Shown: positions 8,804-16,595 of the stretch, in pieces | How the letters are laid out: each line of letters begins with the position of its first letter | Numbering within the stretch: position 1 is the stretch's first letter | Notes under the pieces: model-generated | The model's database searches: none | What the model saw: only the letters and a program-made list of their open reading frames with translations | What the model was told of the DNA's origin: nothing | NCBI GenBank assembly: GCA_020025275.1 | Contig: JAHHSI010000001.1 | Span: forward strand, 1 to 64,000 | Length of the DNA: 64,000 nucleotides | Source of the DNA: Oscillospiraceae bacterium | GTDB lineage: Bacteria > Bacillota > Clostridia > Oscillospirales > Oscillospiraceae | Reading direction: 5' to 3' | Program-made: the position numbers and the translations under genes

Positions 8804-8820
8804 TGCAAAATGTGGTTTTG
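8804..8820. promoter_or_regulatory. Candidate GntR operator, copy 2 (operon leader)
   Basis: TGCAAAATGTGGTT is repeated exactly from 8487-8500 and extends to the dyad CAAAA-TGTGG-TTTTG (8806-8820). Its place downstream of the operon promoter suits a roadblock repressor. Confidence 0.55.
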
Positions 8821-9006
8821 TTATGATGGTGGCCGCTGCGAACAGCAGACGTAAGAACCTGCTGACTGCGCCCGGAACAACAGAGACGATGGGATCGGCA
8901 CAGACCGGTGTGCTGATTCGCTCTGAAAAGAATAAGAAACTGGTTCTTGCCACGGCAGATCCGCCGTGGCGTTCCACCGGTTTATTTGAAGGAGAGGAAG
9001 AAATCC

Positions 9007-10275
9007 ATGAAGTTGACAGCCTATGAAAAAGAACTGCTCAATGGCGATCACGGCGAAGCAGTTCAGATGGCAATGAAAGTTCTCTACGACCTGGGTGAAT
9101 ATTACGGCGCCGAGGAATTTGTAGAGATCGTTGCCTGTCACGACGACAGCACTGTCTATTTCGGTGAGGCACAGGTAGCCTTTGCAGAGCATCTGGCCGA
9201 AATCGGTGCAAAGTTCGCGGTTCCCACGTCCACCAATGCATGTTTCTTGGATATGGCCCGCTGGGATATTCAGAAGCAGCCCACCCATGTGATGTCTGCG
9301 ACCCGCCGCATCGAGGCGTCCCACATCAAGCTGGGTGCGATCCCTACGTGGACCTGCGCTCCCTATCAGACGGGCTACTCCCCTGCGTTCGGCGCACAGG
9401 TGGCCTTTGCTGAGTCCAACGTTATTTCCTTTATGAATTCCATCGTCGGTGCCCGCACCAACCGCTATGCCGGTCCTCTGGAGCTGCTGTGCGGTATCGC
9501 CGGCCGCGTGCCCAACTTCGGACTGCATAAGACGGAGAACCGCTATGCACAGGGCCTGGTGGTCCTCAGCGATGAGATCACCGAGGAGATGTTCGACGAT
9601 CCCAGTATGTTCAATCTGGTGGCCTATGCCTACGGCAAGATCGTGGGTGACCGGGTCTGGGCACTGCAGGGAATGCCCAAGCGCAACCTGACAATGGACA
9701 ACCTCAAGCAGTTTGCCGCCACGGCGGCATCCTCCGGCGGCATCGCTCTGTTCCACCTGATCGGCATTACTCCCGAGGCACAGACGCTGGAGCAGGCCTT
9801 CGGCGGCAAGGAGCCCCAGGAGGTGGTGACGCTGGGTCTCAAGGAGATCCGCGAGGCTGAGGCAGAGCTGTGCAACTACGGTGAGACGGGCTGCATCGAT
9901 CTGGTGTCTCTGGGCTGCCCCCATTTCTCCCCTGCCGAGTTCCAGGATCTGGAAAATGCTCTGGCCGGCCGCAGAATCCATCCCGACACCGCTCTGTGGG
10001 TGTTTACCAGCCGCGCCAACTACGCACTGGTGGAGGCCAGCGGCCTGCTGGATCGGATCAAGGAGCTGGGCGTGGAGATCTATGTGGACGGCTGCCTGAT
10101 GGAGTATCCCACGGAGACGTGGGGCACCAAGTCCATTATGACCAACTCCGGCAAGTTTGGTACCTACTGCTTCAACAAAGTGGGCATTCACCCGGTGTTC
10201 GGCAATCTGCAGGACTGCGTAGAGACAGCCGTTGCGGGTAAGGTTATCAGAGGAGGCAAATTATGGAACAAGTAA
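9007..10275 (+). CDS. Aconitase X catalytic (large) subunit
   Basis: A 422-residue DUF521/AcnX large subunit. AcnX enzymes are Fe-S dehydratases; characterised members act on cis-3-hydroxy-L-proline (bacteria) or mevalonate 5-phosphate (archaea). Candidate cluster/active-site cysteines sit in TNACFLD, TWTCAPYQ, SLGCPHFSP and VDGCLMEYP, the positions where this family keeps its Cys. The start is the ATG at 9007 after GGAGAGGAAG; an upstream in-frame extension to 8947 lacks a ribosome site and family similarity. The gene overlaps the small subunit by 13 bases, as expected for a heterodimer. The substrate is not deducible. Neighbours (transporter, lyase, dehydrogenase) suggest a hydroxy-acid or hydroxyproline-like compound. 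Confidence 0.9.
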   Translation: MKLTAYEKELLNGDHGEAVQMAMKVLYDLGEYYGAEEFVEIVACHDDSTVYFGEAQVAFAEHLAEIGAKFAVPTSTNACFLDMARWDIQKQPTHVMSATRRIEASHIKLGAIPTWTCAPYQTGYSPAFGAQVAFAESNVISFMNSIVGARTNRYAGPLELLCGIAGRVPNFGLHKTENRYAQGLVVLSDEITEEMFDDPSMFNLVAYAYGKIVGDRVWALQGMPKRNLTMDNLKQFAATAASSGGIALFHLIGITPEAQTLEQAFGGKEPQEVVTLGLKEIREAEAELCNYGETGCIDLVSLGCPHFSPAEFQDLENALAGRRIHPDTALWVFTSRANYALVEASGLLDRIKELGVEIYVDGCLMEYPTETWGTKSIMTNSGKFGTYCFNKVGIHPVFGNLQDCVETAVAGKVIRGGKLWNK

Positions 10276-10688
10276 CTCTTAAATGTAAGAATGTGATCGC
10301 GGCCAGCAAGCGTGTCAAGCTGGTGGGCTCCAACGACTCCTTCAGCTTTGTGGGCGGCGTCAACATTCAGACCGGCGATATCTCCGACTATCGCCATGCA
10401 AACTATCAGGAAAACATCACTGATAAGGCGTTTGCCTTCCCCTTCGGCCGCGGCAGCAGCGGCGCCGGTCTGGTTCTGATGGAGATGCTGCGCATCGGTA
10501 CGGCACCTGCGGCCATCATCAATGTCCATACCGACCCCGTCATTCTGACCGGTCCCCTGATCTGCAAGCACTTCTATCACCAGATTCTTCCTGTCATCAA
10601 TCTGAGCGAAGAGGATTTCAAGCAGCTGGAAGGCGCCAAGGAAATCGAGATCTTCGAGGATAAGGAAGAGATGATCGTTTATAAGTAA
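10263..10688 (+). CDS. Aconitase X swivel (small) subunit
   Basis: A 141-residue DUF126/AcnX small subunit supplying the swivelling domain that closes over the large subunit's active site. The signature is FPFGRGSSGAGLVL (about residues 59-72), which carries the conserved Ser pair, followed by AAIINVHTDPVILTGPLI. Start ATG at 10263 is inside the large-subunit gene, with AGAGGAGG 6-8 bases upstream, so production is coupled. Split subunits distinguish this from AcnX forms where both domains are fused in one chain. Confidence 0.9.
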   Translation: MEQVTLKCKNVIAASKRVKLVGSNDSFSFVGGVNIQTGDISDYRHANYQENITDKAFAFPFGRGSSGAGLVLMEMLRIGTAPAAIINVHTDPVILTGPLICKHFYHQILPVINLSEEDFKQLEGAKEIEIFEDKEEMIVYK

Positions 10689-10730
10689 TCAGAAGCGTGT
10701 GTTTCTGGTGTGTGTTTAGGAGGTAAAACC

Positions 10731-12311
10731 ATGATGCAAAAGATTTCTGACAAGAAAATCAACTTTAAGATTTTCCTGCCCCCCATCCTTCTGCTGTGTG
10801 CATTCGTCGTTTCCGGCGCCGTCTGGCCCGACAAGGTGGGCGGCATGATGACCAACCTGCTCTACAGTATGTCCGACCACTTCGGCTGGTATATGAACCT
10901 GCTGTCTCTGGCACTGCTGATCTTGGCTGTGTGCATTATCATCAGCCGCTACGGCGATGTCCGCATCGGCGGTCGTGATGCCAAGCCCGAGTTCACCACC
11001 TTCCAGTGGATCTCCATGACCATCTGCGGCGGTATCGGTACCGGCCTTCTGTTCTGGGCCATGGGCGAGCCCATCTTCCACTATGCCATTCCCCCGGTTG
11101 CTGCCGGTGTGGAGCCCTTCAGCCGCGACAGCGCTGTTTTTGCTGTGTCTCAGGCCATGTGGAACTGGTCGTTCATTCAGTATGCCACCTACACCGTGCC
11201 CGCCATCATCTGGGCGCTGCTGGTGTACAACAAAAAGCTGCCCCTGTCCTATGACTCTCTGGTGCAGTACCTGTTCAAGCGTCCCATCCCGTGGCTGGCC
11301 AACCTGTTCCGCATCATGACCGTTTTCTGCATCTGCGGCTGCGTGTCCAACTCCATGGGTGCCGGTCTGCTGCAGATCGGCGGCGGCCTGAACGCCGTGT
11401 TCGGTCTGCCCCAGAATAACATGATCTGGCTGATCATTGCCGTGATCATCGGCATTACCTTCATTCTCTCCTCTCTGTCCGGTATCGGCAACGGCCTGAA
11501 GAAGCTCTCCGCTATCTGCGTGTACTGCTTCTTGGCACTGCTGATCTATACCCTGATCACCGGTGACACCGTGTTCATCGGCAAGATCTCTTCCGAGGCC
11601 GTGGGCAACATGGTGGATAACTTCGGCACCAAGACCACGATGATGAACGCCATGGCTCCCGAGGATACTTGGTCTGCCGACTGGATCGTGCAGTACTTCG
11701 CCTCCTTCATCGTGTATATGCCCGTGTTCGGTATGTTCTTCTGCCGCATGGCCAAGGGCCGCACCGTCCGCCAGTTCTGTATGCTGAACATTCTGGTTCC
11801 CTCCCTGTTCTGCATCGTCTGGATCGGCGTGTTCGGCGGTCAGGCCATGTACCTGCAGACCAGCGGCACCATGGACATCTGGGCTGCCGTGAACGAGTAC
11901 GGTATGCAGACGGCCATCTTCCAGATCCTGCAGGCGCTGCCTCTGGGCAAGATCCTGTGCGTGGTGTTCCTGGTGACCATCGCCGTTTCCTTCAGCACGC
12001 TGGCCGACCCCATGTCCTCTGCGCTGGCTTCCGTCTGCGTGGATGGTCAGGAAGTCGATGCAGAGCCTCCCAAGAAGGCCAAGATCGTCATCGGTCTGGT
12101 CATCTGCGCCATGGCCTATACCAGTGTGGCAACCGGCGGCATCAACTCCATCAAGGGCCTGTTCACGCTGGTGGGCCTGCTGATGTCCGTCCCCGGCCTG
12201 TTCGCTCTGGTGGCCAGCTTCAAGGCCTGCGGTCAGTGCCTGCGTGAGAAGAATCACGGCTGCGTGGCTCACCCCGGTGACGTGGCGGAGCTGAAGGAGA
12301 TCAACGACTGA
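10731..12311 (+). CDS. BCCT-family transporter with altered substrate site
   Basis: A 526-residue, about 12-helix member of the betaine/carnitine/choline transporter family. Retained hallmarks are the glycine stretch CGGIGTGLLFWAMGEP (about residues 99-114), AMWNWSFIQYATYTVPA (142-158) and PVFGMFFCRMAKGRTVRQF (331-349). The family signature helix, normally G/D-W-T-x-x-Y-W-x-W-W-x-x-W, reads D317-W-I-V-Q-Y322-F-A-S-F-I-V-Y329. The Trp residues that form the quaternary-ammonium cage in BetP-type carriers are thus Phe, Ser, Phe and Tyr. The substrate is therefore probably not a trimethylammonium compound. Start ATG at 10731 has a perfect AGGAGG 7 bases upstream. It is the third gene of the unit, 42 bases after the AcnX small subunit. 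Confidence 0.88.
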   Translation: MMQKISDKKINFKIFLPPILLLCAFVVSGAVWPDKVGGMMTNLLYSMSDHFGWYMNLLSLALLILAVCIIISRYGDVRIGGRDAKPEFTTFQWISMTICGGIGTGLLFWAMGEPIFHYAIPPVAAGVEPFSRDSAVFAVSQAMWNWSFIQYATYTVPAIIWALLVYNKKLPLSYDSLVQYLFKRPIPWLANLFRIMTVFCICGCVSNSMGAGLLQIGGGLNAVFGLPQNNMIWLIIAVIIGITFILSSLSGIGNGLKKLSAICVYCFLALLIYTLITGDTVFIGKISSEAVGNMVDNFGTKTTMMNAMAPEDTWSADWIVQYFASFIVYMPVFGMFFCRMAKGRTVRQFCMLNILVPSLFCIVWIGVFGGQAMYLQTSGTMDIWAAVNEYGMQTAIFQILQALPLGKILCVVFLVTIAVSFSTLADPMSSALASVCVDGQEVDAEPPKKAKIVIGLVICAMAYTSVATGGINSIKGLFTLVGLLMSVPGLFALVASFKACGQCLREKNHGCVAHPGDVAELKEIND

Positions 12312-12402
12312 TTTCGTCTTTCAGATTCCTTTCTGGAAACCGCATATGTTGGTTAGCAACTCGTCCTTGTGGTTCAATGCATCGAAAAACAGGGACAAAA
12401 AG

Positions 12403-12434
12403 GAAGAGCTGCTGCAAGATTGCAACAGCTCTTC
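12403..12434 (+). other. Intercistronic hairpin between transporter and lyase genes
   Basis: A 15-bp stem with one mismatch (GAAGAGCTGCTGCAA opposite TTGCAACAGCTCTTC) and a two-base apex. It lies in the 183-base gap and is followed by a C/T-rich stretch rather than a clean T-run. It may be a leaky terminator or an mRNA processing site that sets the ratio between upstream and downstream genes. Confidence 0.6.
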
Positions 12435-12494
12435 CTGCTCCTCTCTTTCGGTTTCTCTGTCGTATATCATCAATCATATAAAGGAGTACCTATC

Positions 12495-13388
12495 ATGAAC
12501 AAGAATTTTGTCGGCGTTTATCCCGTGGCCATCACGCCCTTCAAGGAAAATGGCGAGTTCAATTTTGAGGCGGCCAAGAAGCATATCGACTTCCTGATCG
12601 ACTCCGGTGTCCACGGCCTGTGCATCTGGGGCGCTACCGGCGAGTACCAGAGCATCACGCTGGCCGAGCACAAGGCCTATGTGCAGGAGATCGTTCCCTA
12701 TATCAATAAGCGCGTGTCCGTGATCGTGGGCTGCACCCGTGAGATGCCCGATGAGGCGTCGGATCTGGCCAACAACGCCTTCGCCTGCGGCGCCGACGCA
12801 GTGATGATCCTGCCCACCTACTACTGCCATCCCTGTCAGGAGGAGATCTACGAGTACTATAAGTACATCGCCGATCACGTCAACGGCGGCAAGATCATGG
12901 TCTACAACAACCCCGGCAGCGCCGGCGTTGAGATCGAGCGCGAGACCTACGAGCGCCTGATGAAGCTGGATCAGGTCTGCGTGGTGAAGGAGTCCAGCGG
13001 CAACATCCGCAAGCTGACCGAGGTCATCAACGACAGTACCGATCACGTCTCCGTGTTCTGCGGCTGGGACAACATGGCCTATGAGTCCTTCGTCTGCGGC
13101 GCTGTGGGCTGGATCTCCATGCTGGCCAACCTCGCCCCCAAGCAGTGCGTGAATCTGTTCGAGGCGGTTTACACGGAGAAGGATTACGAGAAGGCCCGCA
13201 AGATCTACTGCGAGGTGCTGCCCGCACTGACCGCACTGGAGTCCGTGGCCAAGCCCGTACAGGCCATCAAGTATGTGATGGACAAGAAGGGCCAGATCGG
13301 CGGCTGCAGCCGTCGTCCCCGGATCCCTCTGACCCAGGCCGAGAAGGAAGAGGTCGATCAGCTTTTCGATCTGAGCGTCCTGTATTGA
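12495..13388 (+). CDS. DHDPS/N-acetylneuraminate lyase-family aldolase or deaminase
   Basis: A 297-residue class I (Schiff-base) TIM-barrel enzyme. The lysine is K165 (VCVVKESSGN), the partner Tyr is Y137 (MVYNNPG), and the GxTGE-type carboxylate loop is GATGE (46-50). True dihydrodipicolinate synthase has Arg after YNVPS; here the loop reads YNNPGSAG, so lysine biosynthesis is unlikely. Relatives cleave 2-keto-3-deoxy acids to pyruvate plus an aldehyde, or deaminate hydroxypyrroline carboxylate to 2-oxoglutarate semialdehyde. Either fits a dehydratase upstream and an alcohol dehydrogenase downstream. Start ATG at 12495 with AAAGGAG; a longer in-frame start at 12369 crosses the hairpin and lacks a ribosome site. 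Confidence 0.9.
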   Translation: MNKNFVGVYPVAITPFKENGEFNFEAAKKHIDFLIDSGVHGLCIWGATGEYQSITLAEHKAYVQEIVPYINKRVSVIVGCTREMPDEASDLANNAFACGADAVMILPTYYCHPCQEEIYEYYKYIADHVNGGKIMVYNNPGSAGVEIERETYERLMKLDQVCVVKESSGNIRKLTEVINDSTDHVSVFCGWDNMAYESFVCGAVGWISMLANLAPKQCVNLFEAVYTEKDYEKARKIYCEVLPALTALESVAKPVQAIKYVMDKKGQIGGCSRRPRIPLTQAEKEEVDQLFDLSVLY

Positions 13389-13435
13389 TCCCAAGGGAAC
13401 CCCATTTTAATTTTAGCAAAGCGAGGCATTGACAA

Positions 13436-14605
13436 ATGTTTACGATTGATACGTATCTGCCCACCCGCATCGTTTTCGGCTATGGCCGTCTCAACGATCT
13501 CAAGGACATGAAGCTGCCCGGCAAGAAGGCCCTCATCTGCGTGACGGCTGACGGCCTGATGAAGACGCTGGGGATCCTCCAGCGTGTGGAGTCCCTGCTG
13601 CAGGAGAACGGCACCGAGTATGTGCTCTTCGATCAGGTGCAGCAGAACCCCGTCAAGGGCAACGTGGAGGCCGCTGTGGCGGTCCTGAAGGAGAACGGCT
13701 GTGACTTCGTCATCGGTCTGGGCGGCGGCGCCAGCATTGACGTGGCCAAGGCGACGGCTGTCATGGCCGTGACCGAGGGCGATCTGTGGGAGTACGCCTA
13801 CACCGGCACCGGCGGACGCAAGGAGCTGACCGATGCACTTCCTATCGTCACCATCTCCACCACCTGCGGCACCGGCACCGAGAGCGACCAGTTCTGCGTC
13901 ATCACCAATGAGGACACGCAGGAGAAGCTGGATTTCATCGCCGACGCCATGTTCCCCACCCTGTCGATCATCGACCCTGAGCTGATGATGACGCTGCCCC
14001 GTTCTCTGACCACCTTTCAGGGCTTTGACGCTCTGTTCCACTGCGCCGAGTGCTATGTGGGCAACGGCCATCAGAACCGTCTGTTGGATACCTATGCTGC
14101 TGACGGCGTTACCACCATCGGCAAGAACCTGATCCGTGTCATCAACGATCCCACCGATAAGGAAGCCCGTACCAGTCTGGCCTACGCCGCCGATATTCTG
14201 GGCGGCTACTCCATGGTGCTGGCACCGGTGACCTCCCACCACATTCTGGCACAGACGCTGGGCGGTATGTATCCCACCTTCCCCCACGGTGCCACGCTGA
14301 TTGCCGTGGCCGAGGAGTACTACAAGAAGGCCTGCGCGCTGGCTCCGGTGGAGTTTGACGAGCTGGGCGAGATGCTGGGGGAACAGCGCGATCCCGCAAA
14401 GCCCGGATACGCCTTTGTCAAGGGGTTGGTCCGTCTGCTGGACGAGGCCAACATCCGCGATCTGAAGATGAGCGACTACGGCGTCAAGCCCGAGGACTTC
14501 GAGAAGATCGTCCACATGACCGTCCATCAGGTGGGCGTGGATCTGGACCGCTACAAGCTGTCCGACGCTGATTTCATCGAGATTCTGGAGAAGTCCTATC
14601 GCTGA
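13436..14605 (+). CDS. Iron-containing alcohol dehydrogenase
   Basis: A 389-residue group III (Fe-dependent) alcohol dehydrogenase. The NAD-binding GGGASIDVAK is at residues 96-105. Predicted metal ligands are all present: D198 and H202 (GFDALFH), H269 and H284 (PHG). The second His of the usual HxxxH pair, a catalytic/cofactor residue in FucO-like enzymes, is Gln273. It would reduce an aldehyde to an alcohol with NAD(P)H, or the reverse. It is the last gene of the aconitase X unit, 47 bases after the lyase, so it probably handles the lyase's aldehyde product (inference). ATG at 13436; the ribosome site (AGCGAGG) is only moderate. Confidence 0.9.
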   Translation: MFTIDTYLPTRIVFGYGRLNDLKDMKLPGKKALICVTADGLMKTLGILQRVESLLQENGTEYVLFDQVQQNPVKGNVEAAVAVLKENGCDFVIGLGGGASIDVAKATAVMAVTEGDLWEYAYTGTGGRKELTDALPIVTISTTCGTGTESDQFCVITNEDTQEKLDFIADAMFPTLSIIDPELMMTLPRSLTTFQGFDALFHCAECYVGNGHQNRLLDTYAADGVTTIGKNLIRVINDPTDKEARTSLAYAADILGGYSMVLAPVTSHHILAQTLGGMYPTFPHGATLIAVAEEYYKKACALAPVEFDELGEMLGEQRDPAKPGYAFVKGLVRLLDEANIRDLKMSDYGVKPEDFEKIVHMTVHQVGVDLDRYKLSDADFIEILEKSYR

Positions 14606-14658
14606 TGGGCGAACTTTGATCTGTTTGTCATGATGCAACCCTCTGCATAATTTGGATA

Positions 14659-14704
14659 AGCCGTGTGCTGCTTGGCTCTGGCCGGGCAGCACGCGGCTTT
14701 TTCC
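14659..14704 (+). terminator. Terminator of the aconitase X operon
   Basis: AGCCGTGTGCTGC pairs with GCAGCACGCGGCT (one G-U pair), followed by TTTTT. A second GC hairpin (GGACCCTCCGGC / GCCGGAGGGTCC, about 14788-14815) lies before the convergent hydrolase gene. Confidence 0.8.
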
Positions 14705-14853
14705 GTGTGGAGGTTCCTGTTGTGAGGGCTGCACACGGCGGCCGCAGGAAAGGGCCGCCAAAGGGCGGAGCGGCTGCAAAGGCGAAGGACCCTCCGGCGT
14801 TGGCCGGAGGGTCCTTCTGGTAAAAAGGAGATGAATGGGTAAAGGAGAGGTGC

Positions 14854-15783
14854 TTACCGGGACAGGCGGTGGAGGACCCACTGCCGGACGTCCTTGTAGA
14901 CCACATCGTAGTTGCGCTCGTTGAACAGTTCGTGCCGCGCATCGGGATAGAGCTGGAGAGAGAGGTCCTTCACTCCGGCCTTCCGGAGGCGGTGAAAGAC
15001 CTGCCGGACGCCTTTTCCGTAGTTACCCACGGGGTCCTTGTCTCCTGCGATGAGCAGCACCGGCAGATCCTTGGGCACGGCGCGGAACCACGCTCGGCGG
15101 TTGGCCAGCATACTCAGGCGGGAGAGATCCCGATAGCCGCAGACGGTAAAGGAGAAGCTGCACAGGGGGTCTTGCAAATAGCGGTCCACCACGGCCTCGT
15201 CACGGGTCAGCCAGTCCTTGTCGGTGCGCTGTGGATGGCATTTCTTGTTGAAAGAGCCAAAGAGCATCCGGTCCAGTGTGGGACTGCGGTGGCGGCCGCC
15301 ACGGAACCATGCGGTTGCGGAGCACACAAGAACACCCAGCGGGGCCAGCGGATTGGCACCGCCGGTGCCGCAGATAATGGCGCCATCCAGTTCACGGCCA
15401 TAGCGTGCCAGATAGAGCCGGGCAATGAAGGAGCCCATGCTGTGACCAAACAGGAAGTACGGCAGCTGCGGGTATTCCTTTCGCACAAGGGCGGTCATCT
15501 GATGGAGGTCGGCCACCAGATAGCGCCAACCGTTTTTCTCACCGAAATAGCCGTAGTTTTCCGGCCGGGAGGAACTGCCGTGACCAATGTGGTCGTTGCC
15601 GCAGACCACAAAGCCCTCGGCCACCATGTCCGTAATGAAGCGGTGGTAGCGCTGAAAGTATTCACACATTCCGTGGGAGATCTGGACAATGCCCCGTGGG
15701 GTGCCCTCCGGAATATAGATCCAGCCGGTGACCTGATTGATGCCGTCGGCACTGGGAAAGGTGATTCGTTTTTCATGCTGCAT
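14854..15783 (-). CDS. Alpha/beta hydrolase (monoacylglycerol lipase/S33 type)
   Basis: A 309-residue cytosolic serine hydrolase of the Hydrolase_4 group. The nucleophile elbow is GHSMGSF (about residues 98-104), the oxyanion-side motif is ISHGMCEY (about 35), the acid is in IAGDKDPVG and the catalytic His in PDARHELFNE. These proteins hydrolyse monoacylglycerols, lysophospholipids or similar esters; the precise substrate is unknown. The start is the ATG at 15783 after GAGGACG; the upstream open frame to 16086 is not lipase-like. It lies downstream of the DUF308 and TetR genes on the same strand. Confidence 0.88.
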   Translation of the reverse strand: MQHEKRITFPSADGINQVTGWIYIPEGTPRGIVQISHGMCEYFQRYHRFITDMVAEGFVVCGNDHIGHGSSSRPENYGYFGEKNGWRYLVADLHQMTALVRKEYPQLPYFLFGHSMGSFIARLYLARYGRELDGAIICGTGGANPLAPLGVLVCSATAWFRGGRHRSPTLDRMLFGSFNKKCHPQRTDKDWLTRDEAVVDRYLQDPLCSFSFTVCGYRDLSRLSMLANRRAWFRAVPKDLPVLLIAGDKDPVGNYGKGVRQVFHRLRKAGVKDLSLQLYPDARHELFNERNYDVVYKDVRQWVLHRLSR

Positions 15784-15896
15784 GGGTGATGCGTCCTCCT
15801 CGATTTGTTTCGTCGTATCCTGCCGCAGATCTTCGGCGGCGGTTCGGTGTTCGGGGCGGCGGATGCGCCCGTGGGGAAGGCTCTCCCCTCGTGAAA

Positions 15897-16460
15897 TCAG
15901 TGTTCTGTGCTGCTGGGGCGTGGTATATAGAGAGCCGTGCAGATGGTGATGAGATTCAGAACGCCCTCTGCCAGAAGAGAAAAGCCGGCCAGCATCATGA
16001 CGGCCCGGGTGCTCTCGTAGGGACGAAAGACCATGAGGAATCCGGTGATCCCGGCCACGATGGCGCCGCCCAGAATCAGCCACCACAGGCGGATGCCGAA
16101 AATTTTGGCGTCGATAGCGGTCTGGATTTTCAGCAGAGCGTCGGCCAGCACGCAGATGCCGGCGACGATGCAGATCCGATGTGCCACCACTTCGGTGCGG
16201 AAGAGAAGGATCACGCCCAGAGCCATCAGCAGCAGCCCCAGTGCCAGATCAAACTGGAAGGCCAGCCGGTACAGATCTTGGGACAGATAGGCGATGATCT
16301 TCACGATGCCGAAGAGCAGCAGCAGGATGCCCGCCGTCCGACATAGGAACAGTACGGAGAAGATCGGCCGAGCCAACAGCACGATCCCCAGAACGCAGAA
16401 GAGGACGGAGAGGAGCAGATACCCGTATTTTGCCGTTTGCAGCTGTCGGGTGCTTCCCAT
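15897..16460 (-). CDS. HdeD-family (DUF308) membrane protein
   Basis: A 187-residue protein with about six hydrophobic helices and very short loops, the pattern of the HdeD/DUF308 family. HdeD is linked to acid resistance in enteric bacteria; elsewhere the role is unknown. No catalytic residues are evident. Start ATG at 16460 with AAGGAGGG. It sits 135 bases downstream of the TetR gene and 113 bases upstream of the lipase-like gene, all on the minus strand, so a stress-responsive membrane-lipid unit is possible. Confidence 0.8.
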   Translation of the reverse strand: MGSTRQLQTAKYGYLLLSVLFCVLGIVLLARPIFSVLFLCRTAGILLLLFGIVKIIAYLSQDLYRLAFQFDLALGLLLMALGVILLFRTEVVAHRICIVAGICVLADALLKIQTAIDAKIFGIRLWWLILGGAIVAGITGFLMVFRPYESTRAVMMLAGFSLLAEGVLNLITICTALYIPRPSSTEH

Positions 16461-16557
16461 AGACGTCCCTCCTTTCTTTTATGATGGGGAGGCCGCAGAG
16501 GACCTTCTTTTCTTCATTATACCGGGAAACGGTCGGAAAGCATACGGATAAGTAATA

Positions 16558-16586
16558 CCCCCTTGCCTACAATTTGGGCAAGGGGG
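16558..16586 (-). terminator. Hairpin after the TetR gene
   Basis: CCCCCTTGCC (16558-16567) pairs perfectly with GGCAAGGGGG (16577-16586). The minus-strand tail is only TATTACTT, so termination may be partial. Confidence 0.55.
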
Positions 16587-16595
16587 CGTGGATGT

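Larger units (their letters stand above)
8405..9006. other. Divergent regulatory region, no gene
   Basis: 602 bases between the GntR gene and the aconitase X operon. It is AT-rich compared with its flanks. It holds a promoter in each direction, two copies of a 14-bp candidate operator, and several small dyads: TGGTTC/GAACCA around 8561-8582 and CCACTT-TCAAA-AAGTGG at 8656-8672. No open frame here has a ribosome site or family match. Confidence 0.7.

Noticed and set aside
11000..12300. Classifying the BCCT gene as a betaine or carnitine carrier
   Set aside because: The diagnostic Trp residues are missing, so no quaternary-amine substrate can be claimed.
12495..13388. Naming the lyase dapA (dihydrodipicolinate synthase)
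   Set aside because: The Arg that binds the substrate carboxylate in DapA is absent (YNNPGSAG), and the context is catabolic.
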